A model generated the notes under the pieces. It was not told the origin of the DNA and searched no databases. It saw only the letters and a program-made list of their open reading frames with translations. From NCBI GenBank assembly GCA_034190875.2, contig CM067348.1, forward strand, positions 43,549,815 through 43,613,814: DNA of 64,000 bases, in the 5' to 3' direction. The position numbers were made by a program, and so were the translations under genes. The DNA is from Urechis unicinctus. Taxonomy: Eukaryota > Annelida > Polychaeta > Xenopneusta > Urechidae. Shown piece after piece: positions 36,811-50,000 of the stretch; the stretch's first letter is position 1; each line of letters starts with the position of its first letter.

Positions 36811-36880
<70 letters not shown>

Positions 36881-37010
36881 TATATTTATCTATGAATATA
36901 TATATGCTTCAATCTCCATATATCTATATGTGCGTATATTATAGTATATAAATATGTGCGTATATATGCATATATATATACGCATCAGAATATAAACTTT
37001 TATATATACA
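36597..37010. repeat. (AT)n array with ATAAATAT variants
   Basis: AT repeat in several blocks separated by TGAG, AATATAA and TTTGTGTTCATAAT islands. Confidence 0.95.
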
Positions 37011-37564
37011 TGTATATTTTCCATTCGCACAACAGAATGGACCACAATACACCTGCAGCTATCTGGGATGTTTTGTTTTGTCTTGTTTGTTCTGTTTTAC
37101 ATGTCCTTTAAACCTAATATTCTGGCAACATGAATCGTGAGTTGATGTGATGTGAGTGCTGATGGTGGTTGAAGGCTGCTGCATATGCTTCATACGTTTG
37201 GTAAACTGATGCTTCAAAGGTTATGGCCAGAATCACCTTCGAGGATAACCATTGTAAAATGCAGAGATTAAAAAAGAGATTAATGAAAAAGACGAGCCTA
37301 ATAATTTGCTACTACAATTCGTAAAGCCAGTAGAAAGCGGAGTGTAAATGCTGGCAGAGACATCTGAACATATGTCGTAGCTTTCAATATTGAACATGAG
37401 GAAAGGATTGCGAATAAAACCCAAGATATCGTTTTCTGTTCTGCCATTATGCTAATGGCTATGGCGACCTTGATCATGTACGAGATGCGAATAATTCGTT
37501 GATGTACACGTGATATAGGTAACTGGTGAAGGCACAACGAACGTGCAAAGCATAACGTTGCCCA

Positions 37565-37690
37565 GTTTCCTTGTTAGCTCCGTATTGACGGCACAAATCA
37601 TGACACTAATGGGTGGACAGCCTCTTTCGGTCATTACTTCGTAGTTTATCACCAATTTGCATAAGACAAAGATGACTGGGCTAAGGCATA
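37565..37690 (+). repeat. Dispersed repeat family R1, partial unit
   Basis: CAAATCATGACACTAATGGG ... GGTCATTACTTCGTAGTTTA matches 38735-38825 (CAGCTCACTTACGGG ... GGTCATTACTTCATAGTTTA). On the minus strand both read INYEVMT in open frames, so this may be a fragment of a former coding sequence. The family is unidentified. Confidence 0.6.
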
Positions 37691-37889
37691 TAGAATAAAC
37701 ATTGAATAGAAAATACAGTGATGCTTGACGCATAAATCGAATATACATTCGCACAGGTTATTCAATTTTCAAATGACATAAATGACAGTTTTGGGGAGAC
37801 AGAAAAAGCAAATTGATGTGTCGCGTGCCTAGAAACATAATCTGAAAGCATTTGAGACAATGACGGAATAGATTTACCCGGAAGTCGGC

Positions 37890-38520
37890 ACGTCTTGACA
37901 AGACTAACAGCGAAACTTATGATCTTTGCATCATTCGTTGGTCTGTTTGAAATATACGTCACAACAGAATGCTTTTATGGCAGGTTAACAGGTCATTTGT
38001 AAAGCTGGAGGATCGAGTGATCGTTTTGAGGACTATGCATTATCATACGACGTTTTTGGGGGTGCTTGCAAGATGCCTTTCACACTTAGCGCATCGTCGG
38101 TTGCAGTAAAATGGAAAACGCCACATTGCACAAGAAATAGCTCCCATTCGGTGTAGGACTGACTTACTGATAGCATAGGTAAATTTAACAAAATGATGCA
38201 TTCAGCGTTTGTCTTTTTTCTACTGCCATTCATAGTAGGTGCCGAGCTTAGCGCCAGCGCCTCACTAAGGGTACTGCGTGCCTTGCAGACTAACGCGAGA
38301 GGAAAAGCAAAGTGATCCGTTAGGACACACTGTACGTTTTGTGACGACAGTTAGCCGCTTGCTACAGCATGACTTTGGCACTCTAGAGGAAAATGCATTA
38401 TATCGGAATAAATGCCGGCGAAACCAATGACATTCAACGATGAACTGCGAACGGTTGAGCAGAGATGTACACATTGAATGGGCGTCGATTATTGCATCAG
38501 CACGCTCGGGAACCTGTTTT
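37890..38520 (+). repeat. Left arm of a large inverted repeat
   Basis: Reverse-complement match to 41785-42440. Anchors: GCATCATTCGTTGGTCTGTT (37928-) against the complement near 42380, CAGGTTAACAGGTCA (37981-) against TGACCTGTTAACCTG (42327-), AATGATGCATTCAGCG (38190-) against CGCTGAATGCATCATT (42112-), and the GTACACATTGAATGGGCGTCG region. Identity is moderate with many indels. Minus-strand and plus-strand frames are broken. Confidence 0.75.
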
Positions 38521-38647
38521 GGCAAGCCTACGGGAAACTGTCTCACCTAATAGCTTCAGACCGATTTTGTGTTTGGATAACACCAATCTTCATCAAGGAT
38601 ATGCATGGTTATTATGCAGTTTATTAACTGCACATTAACCAGGCATA

Positions 38648-38845
38648 CCTCATTAATCGATAAAAAAGCGATGCAAGGATTAAACGTAACGATCGATCAA
38701 TTGCTTACATATAGCCAGTTAACATCGATGGTATAAATCAGCTCACTTACGGGTCGAATGTCTCGTTTGGTCATTACTTCATAGTTTATAGCCCATTTGC
38801 GTAGAGAAAGTGAGGCAAGGCTAAGAGACTGATTATTGCTTGGAT
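38648..38845 (+). repeat. Dispersed repeat family R1, longest unit
   Basis: Matches 22058-22243 over its first part and 37565-37690 over its second. A short inverted match (GGCTATAACGAAATGACCGA) lies at about 41175. The family is thus present at least four times in the window. Confidence 0.65.
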
Positions 38846-39626
38846 AAGAAATGTCGCGCTTCCAAGCTGAAAAATAACTTGCTAATCCAAAGAGTAAACC
38901 TGCCATGAGGGTTTACGTCATGTTTATTGGGTTAATTAGGCGGACTGTTTGGTAGGGCGGCGTGTTGACGGGAGTCGATTTGAGAAATTAGTTATTTTAG
39001 TTCATCTCGAACCTCCGTCACCATCCCTAGGATCACTGCGTATATCTATGTGTCGACCAATGTTTGCAGTATAATTATGGCTTGCAATATTCATTGTGAT
39101 GTGAAATACGATTTAACACATATCTTTGCTGCTGTGTTAGATAAGGTAAACACTCCTTCATAGCTGATTTAAGTATAAGCATCAAGCTTACTGCGGACGG
39201 CGAATAATGATTTGCTTAGTGATAGGAAGATCAATTTCTCATCTGCCTCAAACACAATTATTTTCAAAAGAATTTGGAATGATATGTTCGGCAAACATGG
39301 TTAAGATGGTGTTCATTCCAGTAGCTATATGTGCAATATCAACAAATACAACTAATCATCATTATTAATGCATAGTACGATTTTCGTCAGATGCGTCATT
39401 CATTGTTACTTATCATCCATTAGCCAACCATTTAAAAAAAGGGATGAAATATACTGCTATCAGCACGCGTTTCCCATATCGCAGACGATACATATCCAGG
39501 TTGTAGATCCCGACCGCCCAACTGCCGATCTTCATGCACAATAGCAGGCATGAACGTACAAGGCTAGAAGCTCTAGAAGTACTACATGTGTACTCCGTCC
39601 CTTTACTGCATTGGAGGCACTTTAAC
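38846..39626. other. Unassigned stretch inside the inverted repeat
   Basis: No recognised gene or element. Confidence 0.4.
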
Positions 39627-39632
39627 ATATAG

Positions 39633-39716
<84 letters not shown>

Positions 39717-40026
39717 GGTTTATATATATATACATAATTTATATATATATATATATAGATATGGGTATATATATAGATACATATATATATATATATATAG
39801 ATATCTATATGTATATATGTATATATATAAATATATAGGATTTATACATCTTTATTTTATAGAGATATACCTATAGATCTCTATAAATATATATCTCTCT
39901 ATATATATATATATATATATATAAATATATATATATAAATATATACTCTATGTATATATATATATATATATGTATATATATAGATCTCCCTCTATATAAT
40001 CTATATATATATATATATATATATGC

Positions 40027-40074
<48 letters not shown>

Positions 40075-40214
40075 GTATATTGTAATATATCTGTACATAT
40101 ATATACATTTAAGCATGTACATATAATTATATATAGATATATAAACACATATATGTGTCTGTATATATATATATGCATATATATATGTTTTATATCGATA
40201 TATATATGCATATA

Positions 40215-40309
<95 letters not shown>

Positions 40310-40312
40310 ATA

Positions 40313-40384
<72 letters not shown>
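39627..40384. repeat. Very long AT-rich microsatellite cluster
   Basis: About 760 bp of AT repeat and degenerate TATATGTATATATAGAT words, with pure (AT)n at 39645-39712 and 40220-40384. It sits near the middle of the 37.9-42.4 kb inverted repeat. Confidence 0.95.
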
Positions 40385-40387
<3 letters not shown>

Positions 40388-40538
40388 TCGAAGAGAGGCA
40401 GAGCATTCGTTAATGCACGGTGGGGTATACAAACGAACAATTTGAAGAATAACAAGGCATTAATGCGTCCTATGATAATATCCACCTCAAATAGGCATGT
40501 TCGGTACATAATGTTTACCATTCTTTCCAGCCAGTATA

Positions 40539-40769
40539 TCATGTAATATCAATTGTGTTCCCAGGCAATATTTGCAAAAGCTGTATTGCCTGTGCATCAT
40601 CTAGCCGGGAATTGTAAGCCTGCGGTTCTGGAAGCATTAGGAGGTAGCGTAGCAGCTTATTCTGTGCGTTATCGATCTTGTTCATAGTGCATATTACCGC
40701 TTCATATAAACATCTACGCAATATTGGCAATCGCCAAGTGTCTGGTCGATATCTGAGGCTAAAGGTCAA
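40539..40769 (-). mobile_element. Possible non-LTR reverse transcriptase C-terminal fragment
   Basis: The minus-strand frame reads RYRPDTWRLPILRRCLYEAV, then MNKIDNAQNKLLRYLLMLP. The order 'R..f..piL...LY...i....i...Q.k.lR..l.lp' is that of the region after the thumb in non-LTR elements. No catalytic motif is present and the frame is short, so the call is weak. Confidence 0.3.
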
Positions 40770-40852
40770 ACGTTACTAGCTTGTAAATTTGTCTTCAATG
40801 TAGTAAAGAGACGGGGTACACATGTAGCACTTCTAGGGTTTTTCGCCTTGAT

Positions 40853-41445
40853 CGTATCATGTAGTGTTCGTCAACATATTGTTCAGGGTTCGGAAGTAGC
40901 CAAGGTCGCCCACGCCATTAACGTTAAGATGTCTTGAAAACAGATATTTGCTGTGCTTGGTTAGGTTTGTTTTTTGCTGGGGAAAAATAACAGGAATTGT
41001 GCACTTCATAAATAATCGTGGTGATATTGCTCAGATGGTTCTCTATTTGTTACCTCCTACAGTACATTAAAAACTATAACGTGCTTTTTGATAAGTGCTT
41101 GTCAGTGGAAAAGCCCTTTGCTAACTAATCTAAAAGGAAATACCCAATATAACGAACTGTGCAAACAAGCAACAAGGCTATAACGAAATGACCGATCCTG
41201 ACATTCGACCCATATGTCCTGCTTTGTGTCTTCGATGTGAATTGTTCTATGCTTTTTCAGTGTTCAGCCATTACCATTTGCACATATCATGTAGTGTATG
41301 TCAACACATCATTCGGGACGCGGATAAAGTCAAGGTCGCCTGAACCATTAACGTGAGTAGGAGTTTGCTTTGTTGACCGCTAGGGAATTGTGCACTTCCT
41401 AAATAATTTGCTAGCTAATATGAAAGGAATACCCAATAAAGCGAG
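40853..41445 (+). repeat. Two diverged direct repeats of about 150-300 bp
   Basis: ATCATGTAGTGTTCGTCAAC ... AAGGTCGCC ... CCATTAACGT ... GGAATTGTGCACTTC.TAAAT at 40856-41018 recurs at 41286-41405. A following element CTAACTAATCTAAAAGGAAA..TACCCAATA (41123-) recurs at 41411-41440. Unknown family; no coding capacity seen. Confidence 0.7.
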
Positions 41446-41784
41446 CGTTTCAAATGTCCTTAATTAACTTTAATGTAAGTCGAGGTGACCTCGCGTTTGT
41501 ATACTCATGGGGTCTTAATATAAAATGTAAGCTACCATGGGAGAAACGCTGAATTACGTCAACATATCGCGCAAGCATACGGAGCTATAGAAAATATTTG
41601 CATGGTCATTTGCAAACATTGATCAAGCCTGAAACAAATCATAGTAAAAGCTTAAAAGTAAACATATCAAACGCCATGACGATTAGTTGTAGACAAGAAA
41701 GCATTGCATGACGTCTTGAAGATAATGCTATGACAGGAAAAGAAGACTTTTATTTCAAAAACGATTTACAGAGAGATCCCCGAG

Positions 41785-42440
41785 CACGCTGATGCAATCA
41801 TCGACACCCATTCAGTGTGTACATCTCTGTTCAATAGTTCGCGGTGCATCATTGAATTTTATTTGGTTTGCCAGCATTTATTCCAATCTGATGCATTTTC
41901 CTCAGTGCCAAAGTAACGCTATAGCCAGCGGCTAACTGTCGTCACATAACTCACAGTATGTCCTGACGGATTCTCTCGCATTTGTCGGCCAGGCAGAGTG
42001 CGCAGCCTTTTGGTGAGCGCGTGCGTGCGTTAAGCCCATCGTCAACACGCAAGCAGTGAATGGTGTATACCCAATATTATCCATTGTGACTGACAATAAA
42101 CAATGTCACTCGCTGAATGCATCATTGTGTGGAATCAAGCTGTCCTGTACTGTCAGGAAGTTAGGCCTATAATGAATGGGAGTGACTTCCCGTGCTCTGT
42201 GGTGTTTTTTTATAATTATTGCAACCTACGCTGTACCAAGTTATTAGAGCAATCTTGCAAACACTCCAATAACGTCGTATGATATTAGTGTCCGAAACGA
42301 TCACTCGCTCCTCGCGCTTTACAATTGACCTGTTAACCTGTCGTAAACGCATTCTGTCTTGACGTATATTACAAACAGACCACCGAATGATGCAATGATC
42401 ATTATCTTTGCTATTAGTCTTGCAAAGTTGGTAGCTGGTG
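41785..42440 (-). repeat. Right arm of the large inverted repeat
   Basis: Reverse complement of 37890-38520, so the pair spans about 4.5 kb with an AT microsatellite in the loop. A 97-codon minus-strand frame (42167-42460) lies over the outer part and is interrupted in the left arm. I do not recognise it. Confidence 0.75.
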
Positions 42441-44425
42441 ATGGCACTATGAACGTGCAAAGCGAAGAAACCATTTTATTTTGCAACCTTCAGCACCCTC
42501 ATTAGTAGAACCTCATATAATTTTTTATTACTTAACTGATCAAATATGTAAATGTTGTTGCGTTTTGTTTTTGGACATTTTGCTCAGTTGCTAGTTTGGG
42601 AAGATGTTTCGGCGGCCACCTGCAGAGAATCATGGCATTGCTATATTTCACCTTGCATTGTTCTAGCTAGCAAACCTTCAAAGATTATGAACTGCATACA
42701 TATGCATTAACTGGCTGTCAGATGTAAGATTATTAAATTTTGTGCAACACAATACCAATAAAATACACATATAGATAATTTCAGCGAACATTATGTCCAG
42801 CATGATCTTATAAACGAGATAGTATGGCGTGTAATCTTTCATGTACATATTCATAGCAATATAAAAGTCCATTGATATTACAATGACCAAAATTAGTCAA
42901 TTCAAGAAACCTATACACTTTTATATAAACAAATAACCTCTACAATAGAAAGTATTTTCAGAACTATATTGGGTGATTTAAAAATATGACAGCGTTGCAA
43001 ATGTTAAAAAACGAATTTGTTTCATAGTTTGGTGCAGATTTGTGACCATGAAAAGGACATCCACGTGTGCTACAGTGCGCCAGTTATAATTTTTGATAAA
43101 CAGTCATGTGTCCGGCTTTTTGTCTTGGCAATGACTCGAAAGAATGATAAGATTGCTTAATTGCAGCATCAGAAGCAGTTTGCCCTAATCATTGGGGAAT
43201 AACGAGCTCGTTTTCTTTTTCCAGTAAATTGGCCGTGCTACAAACAATTGGTCATTGAGCTACAATCATGTGGTGCAAGGAAATATTGTTGTCCCTGTGA
43301 TGAACATCAACAGTTATCAGCAGTGCTAGCCATACGCAAAACGTGTATGTCTATCTACACAATGTGAAACGTCTGTCTCTTTTTAAGTCCTGCTTCTAAA
43401 ATCAAATCGCTGTTTCTGATATGTAGCTGCTTGACTTAGTCTGCTTAGAGAGAATTGAGATTCTTCCCTTGCCGCATGCCAGATAAAAAATGTAGGTACG
43501 TGAGCAGGACGGATTATCTACTCAGTTAAACTATATACGGAATAACTGGATCGTTGTAGAGGTGCTTTCATTAGTGGAACTGGCCGAATCATTTGCAGTA
43601 CTAAGGATTCACTCCTTAATCTACCCATTATCAATATCATTGCCATACTGAGTCGTATATAACACATGCATCCATGTATAAATGTTGTTTTAAATTGCAA
43701 TGCAATATTAGTAGTATTAATGATATAATTTTCTTTGTACATCATCGATGTAAAGGCTTTGTATCATGTTGTTGTAATCCAAGTAAAAACAGCATAGATA
43801 TTGCGGCTCGAGTGACAAAGCTATCCATTCGTATAGTGATGGCTATGTGAGGCACGATTTTCGTAGGTTACAATTCGATAATAGAGGTTATAAGAAAAAT
43901 AAGATACCTGTTTTTCAGCAATGCTTAAAGGACAAGGCACAAGTCTGTCGACTTTTGCAAGGCATTTCCCCGTCATTTACGTTATTCCACATTAATTCTT
44001 ACATGGTAAAATAAAAAACATAAATATATAGACTGTGAAATGAAGCGGTTATTGATATATTGAAAGCATATGATTTCAATAGTGTTTTGTAAAAGCTTTA
44101 GGTGTAAAATTTGAATTCTTCGTTATACCTTATTTTCCCACTGCCAAGCCTGGTTTGATCCCTGGCAGTGGCATTTGAGCGTGGGATTACCGACGAGTGC
44201 GAATTGTTTCATTAATCTAATGCATTTCTTTTACAGACGATATAAGTTATTTATTTAAGTTTTGTAGGTAGTTCCCCATATTTTACAACAATATAACAAT
44301 AATGTCTGATTTAGAGTTCTTTGTAGTATGCACAACGTATGTGTGTATTTTCTGTGTGTCTTCCAGTTTATCAATCACAGTGCCGACGAATTTTATTTGT
44401 TCACAATTTCAAGTATCTGACTGTC
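42441..44425. other. Unassigned stretch
   Basis: No frames above about 75 codons and no recognised repeats. GGTAGCTGGTGATGGCAC (about 42428) resembles GGTAACTGGTGAAGGCAC (about 37516) on the same strand, another trace of the 37-42 kb repeat family. Confidence 0.4.
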
Positions 44426-44429
44426 CAAA

Positions 44430-44701
44430 GATATAAGATAATTGTCTTGGGATTCCTGTTTGTTCAATATCAAAAAGTTTGATTAATTTGCATTGAGTGA
44501 CAGTTTATCGGCTTTGAACCAAGTTGTGAGATTACTAAGCTCATAGTTAACAATATATATTGTTTCATTAACATTTGGATTAGTGTCATAAATCTTGATA
44601 TTGTCAGCACATTGGATGTAACAATGTTCTATATAGCGTGACACCATTACTTCACAATAACCCACAAGACCGATATAGTCTATCATAAGGGCTCGTCGCA
44701 T
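44430..44701 (-). mobile_element. Non-LTR retrotransposon reverse transcriptase fragment
   Basis: Minus-strand peptides IQCADNIKIYDTNPN, then VNYELSNLTTWFKADKLSLN, then an in-frame stop, then SNFLIL follow the pattern of jockey/CR1/L2 reverse transcriptases around the catalytic box: (Y)ADDt.iy, vN.eL..l..Wf.aNKLSLN.KT...lF. The catalytic ADD reads ADN and the Lys of the KT block is a stop, so the copy is dead. Only about 90 residues are present. Confidence 0.7.
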
Positions 44702-46788
44702 ACAGGCAAATAAAATGAAGAAGCTGGCATTATGTAACTATTGTAGTACGCCGTTATTTCATGCATTACTCATCTAACCTAATTCATTATAATCCGGAGA
44801 CGGAGATTTGATTGAATTATTCCTTTGTTGAGTTGATTATTTATTGAGTATTCTCACCCTATCCTCCGGAATTTACGCTCTGCTATTATGCTTTGCATAC
44901 TCTTTGTAACACTAATATGTTTCCCCTCAGATGATTTATGTAATCTTGTCATAATCTCAACAGACACCTGGTTTATCCCCAATGATTCAATGCTAATATG
45001 GTTTAGAAGATCCATTTTATAAATGTATCCACGCTAAGCTCTCTTTGCAAGACACGTTTGTCACTGGACTAGACTATAGCTTTCCTCGTGCGTCAGCGAG
45101 CTGTTGGAGTGAAAACAATGCATGCACATATGACTCAAAAACCTACCAGACAGGGCAAAACGTTATGTCAAAAGCCCAATGAAGCAGTGTTATTTTATCC
45201 AAACGGAATGTGACGGTAAACAAAGCGTGGAGTAGATTTTCTGGTAGTTTATAGCGTTCTTCGCCCATCAGAATTGTCATTGTGTTCAACATTAGCAATA
45301 CTGCACGGTGTTCATTAATAACCGCGTTGCAACCATCGCTGATTGACAAAACTTCCCAGTGGGCGTTTTATTATCCTTTGTCTCAACTACTGGTCGTACA
45401 TGGTGTCTAATTGTAAGAAACAACTCTAGGCTACATCACGACCCATCAACAGGGAAAGCTTGGATTTGTAAAGCTGAGGCAACTTGATTGAGCAATGAGG
45501 TTGTGTCAAGAATGACGACTTTAAATAGAAATGTTACAATATTCAGGTGGCTCTTATTTAAATGAATTATGACAAGGGCTCCAGTGCGTATATCGATTTG
45601 TTATTCATTCTGCCTTAATTATTATTGTAAAAACTGTTTTTGCAGACTACACAAGACGGACCTCACTATGAATGTTACATGGATGTTACACGAATTCAAG
45701 CATGCAATTGCACACTTTTCAACATTAATTAAAGCATCTTCAAATTGTTGATTAAAGCAAACTGTGTACGGCTAACACCAATCAATCAGTTGGACACAGT
45801 CACGCACAAATGAAGCCTGATTTGCGTTTATGATTTCGTGCAGCGGTCAACCATATTCCCCGGTATTTGAATAATTACGCCACAGCAATTCCCCTGACCC
45901 AGATCCAGTGCCTATTTACTGGACAACATTCTATCTCGGGGCTGTATGAAAATCATTCATCTTAACGACGCCAACATGCTTTAATGCACTATAATACTTT
46001 GTGTTCCAAGGGATAAAAAGACATCATGATATCGCGATTGAATGAAGCATGCAAGTACCTAGTGGTAATAAGTTCACAATGCATGGCTATTAATAAATAT
46101 TCTTACAGCAGTTTAAACTCTACATTATCGTAAATGAATTATGCTCTACGTATTTAACAGCACACACATTGTTTTTATCAATTCCATTGAAATCCAATCC
46201 TATTCAAATATATGCTACAAAGCAAATCATATTGCAAATTCTATCACATAGTTTCCGCAACACATTATTCTTACATGTAATACAATGTTTAAAGCGAGTA
46301 TGAGGGCAAATAGACCTTGTATATTATTCCTAACTTGTGCAAGAGTTACGCGTTGTGGTGACAGCCGATAGCGCCATCTTGAAAAATAAAGTTATGGCTC
46401 AGCTTAACTAGAGATGGTTTCACGGACTATACGAGACATACCATCGCGAACATAAACGTCCGTGCCATTTGTACAGCGCCTCTTTTGTTTATTTGCTTAG
46501 TGAGTGTCCGATTAATAAATTATGATTAGTGTCTTGTAATAAGTAGCAATGGCCACCAGCAAGAAATAACTTATCAAGAATCATGCAATTTTCAATCTGA
46601 AACAGACTGAACACATGCACTTTGTGATTTCCGTAAGTTAAAATAAAACACAAACATTGCAGTGTGTTATTCAGGTGATTTAACATAGCATATTGTTTGG
46701 TTCTCTGATATAAATGCCACGGACCAGTTTTAGTTATATAGGCCCAAGCTTCCAACTAATTGTGTCGTTCTTTTACTTTATTTTACTC
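44702..46788. other. Unassigned stretch
   Basis: Unique AT-rich sequence; nothing recognised beyond short chance frames. Confidence 0.4.
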
Positions 46789-47004
46789 AGCAAAAAGAAT
46801 GACAAATACAAAATTGCTGCTTTATCATTTCTTTTTGAATCAGTGATGCTATCACGAACAGCTAAATATCTTTTGAAAAGGCAAAAGCACGGGCTGGCGT
46901 GGCCAAATCCAGATCATCCGAAGTACTGGCATTCGTTTCTTGCGTCTTACAGTTTAAGATTAATTGAATTGTTTGGACTTGTACACCTACACTGCCTACT
47001 TTAA
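46789..47004 (+). CDS. Exon-like open stretch, unidentified
   Basis: A long pyrimidine tract (CTTTTACTTTATTTTACTCAG ending at 46789) is followed by an open frame KKNDKYKIAALSFLFESVML ... KHGLAWPNPDHPKYWHSFLA ... ending at TAA 47004. The strong acceptor and the non-repetitive peptide make an exon plausible, but I find no domain, no partner exon and no start. It could equally be a transposon fragment. Confidence 0.2.
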   Translation, partial: SKKNDKYKIAALSFLFESVMLSRTAKYLLKRQKHGLAWPNPDHPKYWHSFLASYSLRLIELFGLVHLHCLL

Positions 47005-50000
47005 AAAGGGAATGCCAATTTACTTCACGGCGCTGTCATAACGCTACACAGTCTAGTCATACGGTATCTTAATAAATATGAAATGGGATTTATGGTTACT
47101 CCGAAGTAAATTGAGCACGCACGATTTATTCCATCAGCTCGCATCAACCCCTGCCCACTTCCTGAGAAAGTTATGCGTATAACACACATATCGAGTGACG
47201 GTAGCCACATTTCAATAACATAATAATATTTTTCCCAGAAACCAAATGTATCAGCATGTGTGAACTTGTGACTGCATAGATGAGCCAAAGACGATCGGTA
47301 TAGTGCTTCCATCAGATTGAATTAGTTGGTACTAGCGCCTAAATAGGTTACCACTGGGGCAGGTGTATTTAGTTTGGCTTTATTTGCTCAATTTGAAGCC
47401 TATTCAGATTGCAACTTAAAGCTTTCTGTGCCAGTTTTAATGACATTAGGCCGAACTGAAATTTCGAAGTCTCAGGCCTTTGTAGTTATCAGCGCTCTTG
47501 AAAACACAACCCCAAGGAATTCCTTACACACAGATAAAATGTTTGCTTAAATTTCACTCATGTTCACCCTGACGCTTAGTGACATATGATGCACACATAC
47601 GCTCATACTGCATGGATTGTGGTTTGTGCAAGACAATCAAAATAGTCGTTTCACTACAACTCTTACTCCTGTTAGCTGGCTTGTTGAACAAGATACTTAT
47701 ATAATTGAGTAGTGAATGCTGCTCTGTTAAACTTGTTCGTAGTTTTAGACGCACACCAAACCAGCCGATAGTAAAACTTATGTGTTTATCATTCAATGTA
47801 ACGCGAATTGAAAATCTAATATCCTATATTCTGCATTGAATTATAAAAATTAATAGGAAATACTCAAGACATGTTGTTATTCAATTCGTATTCTTCAGTA
47901 AACATATTCCTAGCACCATATCGAGCCTTGCCTCTCGCGTTCGTCATAGTCCGTAGTATAATAAATATTCACGCAGGGTGCTTGTTCCTTTGCCTTATTC
48001 CTTGTATCTTTGTTTATATAGTTGGCCTGTTATTATTGTTCTTTATATAGTTATTAACAGGCGAGTTGCTCCATGACACGATTACCTTGCTAAATTTGTG
48101 TTGAAATGGAAAATATTATAAACTCATCTGGATGACAATCAGATATGGTTCGACATTGTATCCAACGAATTTGGCACTTACCACTCATATTCAACTAGGA
48201 AGCTGTATCTCAAGCTATCTAATATTGTTAAAAACCAAATGTTATTCTATGTAACCCTCTGTTTACCTTTTTTATTTGTGTTAAGGGTATTTATAGGCGA
48301 GCTTAGAATTTGTCTATTTGTTGGCTAAGGCACATAAAATCAAATTATGTGAGCATTGCGTGCATGAGCGTCGACAAATAGCAGACATTAGACAATGAAT
48401 GAACTAACTGACTTGGTCTACAGGTTGTCAATGATTTTGATATATTTTCATTGTTCAGCAAATAGGCCATTTTCAACATCATATCTTCCTCGGGTAGGTT
48501 CTCTTGTTTGAATCAGGTTACAGATATATGTTTGCTATGGTAGACAATTAACTTCGTTTAATGCTTTCAAAATTTATTTTCTATCATTGGTTTCTAGTTT
48601 CGAAACCGACAAATTAGAGATATACACATTAATGAGTGCAGCAAGTGTTCCTAAAGGTTGTGGCGCTGTGACTTTGCAGAACAGGTGGAGGAAACGGTCA
48701 AACGGCAATACAATATTATTGTCTCAAATAGTCAAATATATCAACCTGCATTTATCCATATTCCCATATGTGGTATACCTTGCCAAAAGCATATGACGCA
48801 ATATGGTTTATTCGTCTCCCTTTGGTCAAATGTATATTTCCACCAACGGGACAAATTTTTAACAGTTAACCCAATTGAAACAAGATAGGACACATTCTAA
48901 AGCTTATGTGACACATACAATGCCTCAGATAAAACTTATTAACTGCGGATGCACATAAGATACCAGAGGCAATATGACTGGAAAACTCGTGTGTGCCTTA
49001 TTGTTAGGGTTTTCATCTGGTCAAACATTGATCACAAGACGCAGCACATATGTATATATCACTGCCTACTTCTAACGGATGCTGGGAGAATGCTGCATTC
49101 GCGTTTTCTTAACATAACGGCATCAATTGATTATCATACTACGTTTGCATAAACGGTCCTAACAGCCTATATAGTTATTTATTAGGGTTCATTTGGTGTA
49201 CTCGTTGGAGATGGTCAGTTGTAGATAAGTTAGAGGCAATTTGCAATCAACTCTATGGATAGTAGGGGAGGTATCCAAGAGCGTTAAAAACAGTCCAATT
49301 TAATAATAACTTCATATGAAATTATCGAGATCATTCCAGCTATCATATATATTGCTGGCGAATAGTTGTGCTTCCTTGTGTTTTAAGGACATTCAATCAA
49401 ACATGGTTATGCGTATTTAAAGATGGCATATTAGCGTGGACCAACCAGGACACTTCTCGCCTCCTCTTGATCAACGCTAAATTTCAGTTTATCATGTCTT
49501 CTCGGCAAAATTAACCGTTAAACACGTTGGCAATCTTGCACTAATCAGATTACGGTGACGGGCGCATATTCCAACACTGTTGTTAAATTTATACTTATAT
49601 TCTGCCCCTACCACTTTACATTGCGAGGCAGCAGCAATATTGTATAAAAAGCTATGGGGTATGCAAGTTATCTATTCTAAACGTAAAGATATGCATATAT
49701 ATCCACTATATATCTTTGCCCTACAACTTACGGTAAGTGCGGAATGATCAATTTCTTTGGATCGATTACCAATTATAGATCCATCCACTATGCTCTGAAG
49801 GACGCGTAGGGCACTGGCTCTGTTTATACTTTCGCGCAATGAAGCTGTTCATTGTTGGGTGGAGAGCACTAACGCTTTGAAATTGAATACTTTATACACT
49901 TATTCTTAAGGTTTTTGGTTTCATTGCGGATTATATGTGCCACAATTGTCTAGCTTGCTCAAATTAAATTGTACCTTAATTATGTACAAAATGTATTTTC

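Noticed and set aside
37233..37754. Possible seven-transmembrane receptor pieces on the minus strand
   Set aside because: Hydrophobic stretches and an ISWVLFAI block recall a sixth helix, but no DRY, no NPxxY and no continuous frame exist, and the stretch overlaps dispersed repeat R1.
44100..44200. tRNA-like B box (GGTTTGATCCC near 44153), possible SINE
   Set aside because: No A box at the right distance, no cloverleaf, and no second copy in the window.
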